Below are positions 9,433-13,388 of a DNA stretch of 13,388 nt, piece after piece. Positions within the stretch are counted from its first letter, which is position 1; every line of letters starts with the position of its first letter. Under the pieces are notes generated by a model, which saw only the letters and a program-made list of their open reading frames with translations, was not told where the DNA came from and made no database searches. Both the position numbers and the translations under genes were made by a program. Origin of the DNA: Ophiocordyceps camponoti-saundersi (nom. inval.) (Eukaryota > Ascomycota > Sordariomycetes > Hypocreales > Ophiocordycipitaceae); assembly GCA_003339415.1 (NCBI GenBank), contig PDHQ01000630.1, positions 1-13,388 of the forward strand, read 5' to 3'.

Positions 9433-9745
9433 GGGTATATATATATATATTATATATATATAAACTATCGCGTATATATATATAAAAAAGTGCCTAGTTT
9501 ATATATATTATAAAAGTAAGTATTAGTTTAATAAATAAGAGCCGAAAAGCTAAAGAGAAAATAGCCGCTATAGCGTAGTTATAAGTATATATATTAGTTA
9601 TAAGATTAAGGCGCTATTACTTATACTTACTACTTATAAGAAGGATACTAGTCCTTACTATATTTTTAGATAAGACTTAATATAAAATATTAAATTTAAA
9701 TATTTTTACTATTATTTTAGTAATAGTTATAAGCTAAGTTTACTC
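9433..9745 (+). repeat. Direct repeat family D, copy 1
   Basis: The copy starts at the end of a G8 run (9428-9435) with GGGTATAT and a TA-rich segment, then TATTATAAAAGTAAGTATTAGTTTAATAA, CGCTATAG..GTTATAAGTATATAT, AAGATTAAGGCGCTAT and TATTTTTAGATAAGACTTAA, ending in a TTTTTACTATTATTTTAGTAATA block. Two anchors 140 bp apart here are 139 bp apart in copy 2. Four of the rare surviving sites cluster nearby (9361, 9425, 9491, and 9187 upstream), all TGC. Two direct copies 2.6 kb apart could be the long terminal repeats of a small element, or two independent insertions. Confidence 0.75.
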
Positions 9746-10109
9746 TATCTAATCTAATTAATTATATAAAGTCTTTATTAGATAAACGTTACTTATTTTT
9801 TTTCTTCCTTTTTTTTTATATATAATATATTTTTATCTAAAGATTTTATTTATTCTTAAAAGCCTCTTTAAATCCTCCGTAAACGTAAAAACTAAACTTA
9901 ATAATATTATAACTTAAAAAAAGTTACTAAACTTTATAATATTTAAGAATATATTAATTTAAATATATCTTATAATAAACTTACTAAACTAAATAAATAA
10001 AAATATATCCTTTTAGATACTTAAGCTTATTAACTTAGTAACTTAGAATTAGAACTATTCTTTACTTATAAAATATTACTTTATATAGTTATAGCTAAAA
10101 AGAATATAA
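9746..10109. other. RIP-mutated, pyrimidine-rich stretch without a gene
   Basis: The + strand turns C/T-rich here (TTTTTTTCTTCCTTTTTTTTT near 9797-9818; AGCCTCTTTAAATCCTCCG near 9861), a bias that continues through the right arm of family I. If it belongs to the same element, the element reads on the minus strand. There is no CpA or TpG and every frame is closed. Confidence 0.45.
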
Positions 10110-10790
10110 TATAATAAGTAGTATACTTTAGTAGCGGTAATAAATACGCTTAAAGAAAAATAAGCGTATAACTTAGCTAGGAGATATCTAAGAGCTCTTA
10201 TAAGGTTTAATTAAATAGTTCCTTAACTCCTTTCTTTTTCTAAAAGTATTTATAAATTAAGATATAAAAGGTAAATAATATAAAACTAAGGTTATTACTA
10301 AGTATATAGCTTAGATTAATTTCCCTTAAAAGAGGAAGAAATTAAGTAAGTAATTAGCCCTAACTTTATTTTTATAGCTATCGTAAAAGTTATTTATTAT
10401 AAGTTAAGTTTTAAAAAGAACTTATAATAAAAACTTTACTAACCTTATAACTTTATTTTAAACTTTATACTTTTATATTATAAATTCTTAATTTAAATAC
10501 TTATTCTTAAGTTTTCGGCACTTAATTAAATAGTTCTTATTTTCCTTTCTTTTTCTTCTTTTATCTTTATATAGAAAACTAACTTTTTATTATTTTCCCT
10601 ATAGAGAATTACTATTTAGTACTTCCTCTTATAGCTAGAGATCCCTTTTTATATTAGTTAAAAACTTTAGTTACCTAAAAAGTTACGCCCTTTATATATT
10701 TATTATATTTACTTAAGGTATCCTTCTTCCCCCGCTAAAATACCTATATTAGAATAATATTATAATTCCCCGATAAAATAAACGTTATAC
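10110..10790 (-). repeat. Inverted repeat family I, right arm
   Basis: This is the reverse-oriented partner of 8600-9210, with shared blocks CTTATAGCTAGAGATCCC (10629 on), AGAATTACTATTTAG (10605 on), CTTAAGGTATCCTTCTTCCC (10713 on), TATTACTAAGTATATA near 10293 and AATTAAATAGTT near 10209. The + strand is strongly pyrimidine-rich while the left arm is purine-rich, which agrees with inversion. One surviving CpA (10519) is GGCA. The 20-mer shared with 2949-2968 indicates a third genomic copy within this window. Confidence 0.75.
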
Positions 10791-12062
10791 TAATTAGTTT
10801 TAAGAAGGAATAAACTACTTACCTCCTTTTAAAATTACCTCTCCTTAAGTATTCTAAAAGAATTTTAAAATTTTATAAGTATAAAAGTTATAATAAACTT
10901 AAACTTTAAAACTAAGTTACCTAATACCTTAATTATCTATATATTTTCTTTTTATTATTATATTATTTATTTTTACTAATATTAAATATTATTATAATTA
11001 TAAGTATTATTTTTAGTATTTATTATATATTATTATTACCTTTTATTTATATATTTAACCTTTACTTTAATATTATTAATTTTTCTTAGCGTTAATTTAA
11101 GTTTATTTAGTAAGCGTTAAGGGAAATAAGTATAGTATCTTTAAAAAGCTTAGGAGATAATAGCTTTTTTTATACTTATCTATTCTTAATTTCGACTTTA
11201 AGAGAGTCTTTTAACTTTATAACCTCTTTACTTTCCGCGATATTATTATTATTTTTAATAGCTATCGCTATAATTTATATAAAGCTAGGAGTAGTAGTTT
11301 AGGTTTAGTATAAATATTATCGTTTAAAACCCGCTTATATAAAGCTATTAGAAACGCTATATTTTAAGCTTAAAAGCGAGATATAATATTAAAAAAAGTA
11401 CGCGCGAGTTTATAAGTAATTATATTTCTTATAAATAATACTATTCGCTACTTAATAGCTTTATATAACTAAGGCTTTAAAATATCTATTATTATATAGA
11501 ATTTTAATATATATTACTAAAGCGGATATAATAATCTTAGCTTAAAAAATAATATTTATTATAAAGCGTAAAAGTGCTTATTACTTTAACTTTTATAAAA
11601 AAAAACTATATTATTTTAATAAATATAAGATTCGTAAGCGGATATTTATATTTATATTTAAAATATTTATTATTATTATAATTAATAAGTATATAGTTAA
11701 AAGCTAAAAGAGGCGATACCTCCTTTATATACTATAATTATATATAAGAATAAAACCTAAGTTTATTCTAAAATTTATATTCCTTTTTAAGAAAAAGGCT
11801 ATATAGAAAATTTTAGAAAAAAGAGGAAGAGGAGGATAAGGGAAGAAGAAAAAGGAAAAAAAAGAGAGGAAAAAAAAAAAGTATTTTATACTATACTTAG
11901 ATAACTTAGCTAGCTTTACTAATTTAATAAGTATAGAAAATATATACTTATAGTTTTTTTTTATAAGTTTTCTCTTAAAAGTTTTAATAATCTTATTTTA
12001 CGATTTTTAAAATTATTTTTAAAGCTTATTAGATATTTCTAAATTAGCTTATAAGTTTAAAA
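10791..12062. other. RIP-mutated DNA, pyrimidine-rich then AT-rich, no gene
   Basis: The pyrimidine bias continues to about 11230 (TTACCTCCTTTTAAAATTACC, CTTATCTATTCTT and similar) and then fades. If the direct repeats D1 and D2 are terminal repeats, this would be the right half of the element's interior. The only CpA/TpG left is TpG at 11575 in GTGC. All frames contain frequent TAA and TAG, and I recognise no domain. Confidence 0.45.
11815..11881 (+). repeat. Polypurine tract
   Basis: Sixty-seven bases are all A or G apart from one T at 11837. It lies about 180 bp before direct repeat D2. LTR retrotransposons carry a polypurine tract just inside the 3' LTR, so the position is suggestive, but this one is long and somewhat distant, and similar tracts occur elsewhere in the window. 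Confidence 0.6.
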
Positions 12063-12335
12063 GGGTATATTATATATATATATATAAGAAAATACCTTTT
12101 TTATATTATAAAAGTAAATATTAGTTTAATAAGTAAGGGCTAAAAACTTAAAAAGGAAATAATCGCTATAAGTAATTATAAGTATATATCTTAGCGGTAA
12201 GATTAAAGCGTTATAGTTTATAAATATTATATAAAAAAAAGATATTAATTTTTATTATATTTTTAGATAAAACTTAAAATAATATATTTATTTTATATAT
12301 TTTTATTATTATTATTATAATAATATATAAGTAAA
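12063..12335 (+). repeat. Direct repeat family D, copy 2
   Basis: It matches 9433-9745 in the same orientation: GGGTATAT plus TA run, ATTATAAAAGTAAATATTAGTTTAATAAGTAAGGGC, CGCTATAAGTAATTATAAGTATATAT, AAGATTAAAGCGTTAT, TATTTTTAGATAAAACTTAA, then TTTTTATTATTATTATTATAATA. Copy 2 has T or A at many sites where copy 1 keeps C or G, so it is the more eroded one. The first segment is about 32 bp shorter than in copy 1, in the TA-rich part. Confidence 0.75.
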
Positions 12336-13153
12336 TATAAGAAATATAATTATAAAAAATAGTAATATAGTAAAAAACTAAATTTATAAATATATTATAA
12401 AATAAATATTTAGAAAAAAAAAATAAGCTATTAATAGTTATTTAGAAATCTAAAATAGCTTATAAAGTACTTTTTAAAATATATATATTTAATTTTTTCC
12501 TTAAAAGAAATATATTCTAAGCGAAGAAAATATTTTTAAAATTTAAAAATATATTTCTATATATTATTATCGTTAAATTAGAAAATTAATAAAATTAAAA
12601 ATTAAAATTTAGAGGTAAGATATAATAAAATAAAAGTAAATATATATAATTTTATATTAATAACGCTAATAAGGCTAATAAAAGCTATATTACTTATTTC
12701 CGTAATAATTAAATAAAGTTAGTAGCTTTTAAAAATATATAAATAAATATATATAGCTTTTATAAAACTTAGTATAAAATATAAGCTAGTATATTTTAAT
12801 AGCGCTAATTAAGCGTAAGCTTAGTATAATATTAATTATAATAAAAAAGTTAAGTATTATATTATAAGCTATTTTAGCTTATTTTAACTAATAAAAATAT
12901 TACTTAATTTTAATATAAATATTATAATAAAAAATATTTATAATATTTAAAAAAGCGAAATATTAATATATAATATTATATATTTATTTTTTAAAAAATT
13001 TATAATAAGGAATAAAATATAAAAAAAAAAGTAAAAAAATTAAAAAAAATAATACTTATTTTATATAAAAAAATAATAATAATAAGAAAAATAATTAGAA
13101 AAAGTAAAAAAAAAGGCGTATATATATATATATATATTTATTTATAATTATAT
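12336..13153. other. Extremely AT-rich DNA with no recognisable content
   Basis: G and C are very sparse; what remains is mostly AGCT, GCG, AAGC and TAAGG. There is no CpA or TpG in this stretch. It contains a (TA)10 run at 13119-13138 and long A runs from 13021. No repeat match to the rest of the window was noticed and no frame stays open. Confidence 0.5.
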
Positions 13154-13388
13154 AAAAAAGAAAAAAAAGAAGAGAGGGAGAAAGGGAAAGAGAAAAGAGA
13201 GGAGAGGAAAAGGAAGAGAGAAAGGGAGAGAGGGAGAAAGGGAGAGAGAAAAAAAAAAAAAAAAGGAGAGGAAAAAAGAGAGAGAAAAGAAAAAAGGGAG
13301 AGAGAGAGAGAGAAAAAAGAGGAGAGGAAAAAAAAAAAAGAGAGAGAGGATAAAAAAGAAAAAAGAAAAAAGAAAAAAAAAAAAGAAA
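13154..13388 (+). repeat. Long polypurine GA/A tract
   Basis: From 13154 to 13350 there are 197 consecutive purines with no C or T; after one T at 13351 the remaining 37 bases are again all purine and mainly A with single G. Motifs GAGAGG, AAAGGGAGAG and (GA)n recur irregularly. Sub-blocks such as GAGAGGAGAGGAAAA (13195 on) and AGAGGAGAGGAAAAA (13318 on) recur. Such a tract is immune to CpA-directed RIP because it has no CpA on either strand. The tract runs off the window end. Confidence 0.9.

Larger units (their letters stand above)
521..13388. other. RIP-mutated AT-rich block, gene-free
   Basis: CpA and TpG are nearly eliminated on both strands: I count about 23 sites in ~12.87 kb, and none after 11576. 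TpA is hugely abundant, and CpG (often GCG or ACG), CpT and CpC remain. This is the pattern left by repeat-induced point mutation, which in Pezizomycotina converts C to T mainly in CpA within duplicated DNA. A consequence is that Cys, Trp, His and Gln codons and the TGA stop are nearly absent, while TAA and TAG fill every frame. ATG occurs only at 1458 on the + strand (15 codons, then TAA) and at 3394 on the minus strand (followed at once by TAA). The block therefore cannot hold an ordinary ATG-started gene. AT bias alone would not remove CpA while sparing CpG. Confidence 0.93.

Noticed and set aside
1..13388. Mitochondrial or plastid DNA, because of the high A+T content
   Set aside because: Organelle DNA would show open frames and tRNAs and would not lack CpA and TpG specifically while keeping CpG.
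1..13388. tRNA, rRNA, promoters or polyadenylation sites
   Set aside because: No cloverleaf with GTTCRA-type box or rRNA core was seen, and TATA-like strings are meaningless at this composition.

Overview
The window looks like an AT-rich, gene-free block from a filamentous ascomycete (Pezizomycotina) nuclear genome, wrecked by repeat-induced point mutation (RIP). CpA and its complement TpG are almost absent from about position 520 to the end, while TpA is everywhere and CpG, CpT and CpC survive. By hand I count about 23 CpA/TpG dinucleotides in the last ~12.87 kb. CpA-to-TpA conversion on both strands is the classical RIP product in Pezizomycotina. I cannot name the genus or species.

Layout: bases 1-386 are a 36-bp minisatellite of ten units, two of them expanded to 49 bp, followed by one decayed unit (386-426). 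A short stretch to about 520 still carries normal CpA/TpG. The rest is RIP-mutated repeat DNA: a purine-rich remnant (541-2860), a pyrimidine-rich stretch (2861-3660), three colinear diverged copies of a ~1.1-kb repeat (4369-5345, 5965-7121, 7122-8235), a ~600-bp repeat present in inverted orientation (8600-9210 and 10110-10790, with a likely third fragment at 2940-3060), a ~280-310-bp direct repeat pair 2.6 kb apart (9433-9745 and 12063-12335), and a terminal pure-purine tract (13154-13388, one T).

No protein-coding gene, tRNA or rRNA can be supported. Only three ATG triplets exist on the two strands together, and each meets a stop within 15 codons. The repeats are probably transposon remains, but none can be assigned to a family by eye.

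The most interesting signal is in the mutation spectrum. Nineteen of the 23 surviving CpA/TpG sites are GpCpA (or TpGpC on the + strand). The same rule holds inside the minisatellite, where the GpCpA site is intact in all ten units while the ApCpA, TpCpA and TpG sites vary in just the way RIP would make them vary. This suggests a context preference of the mutating activity.
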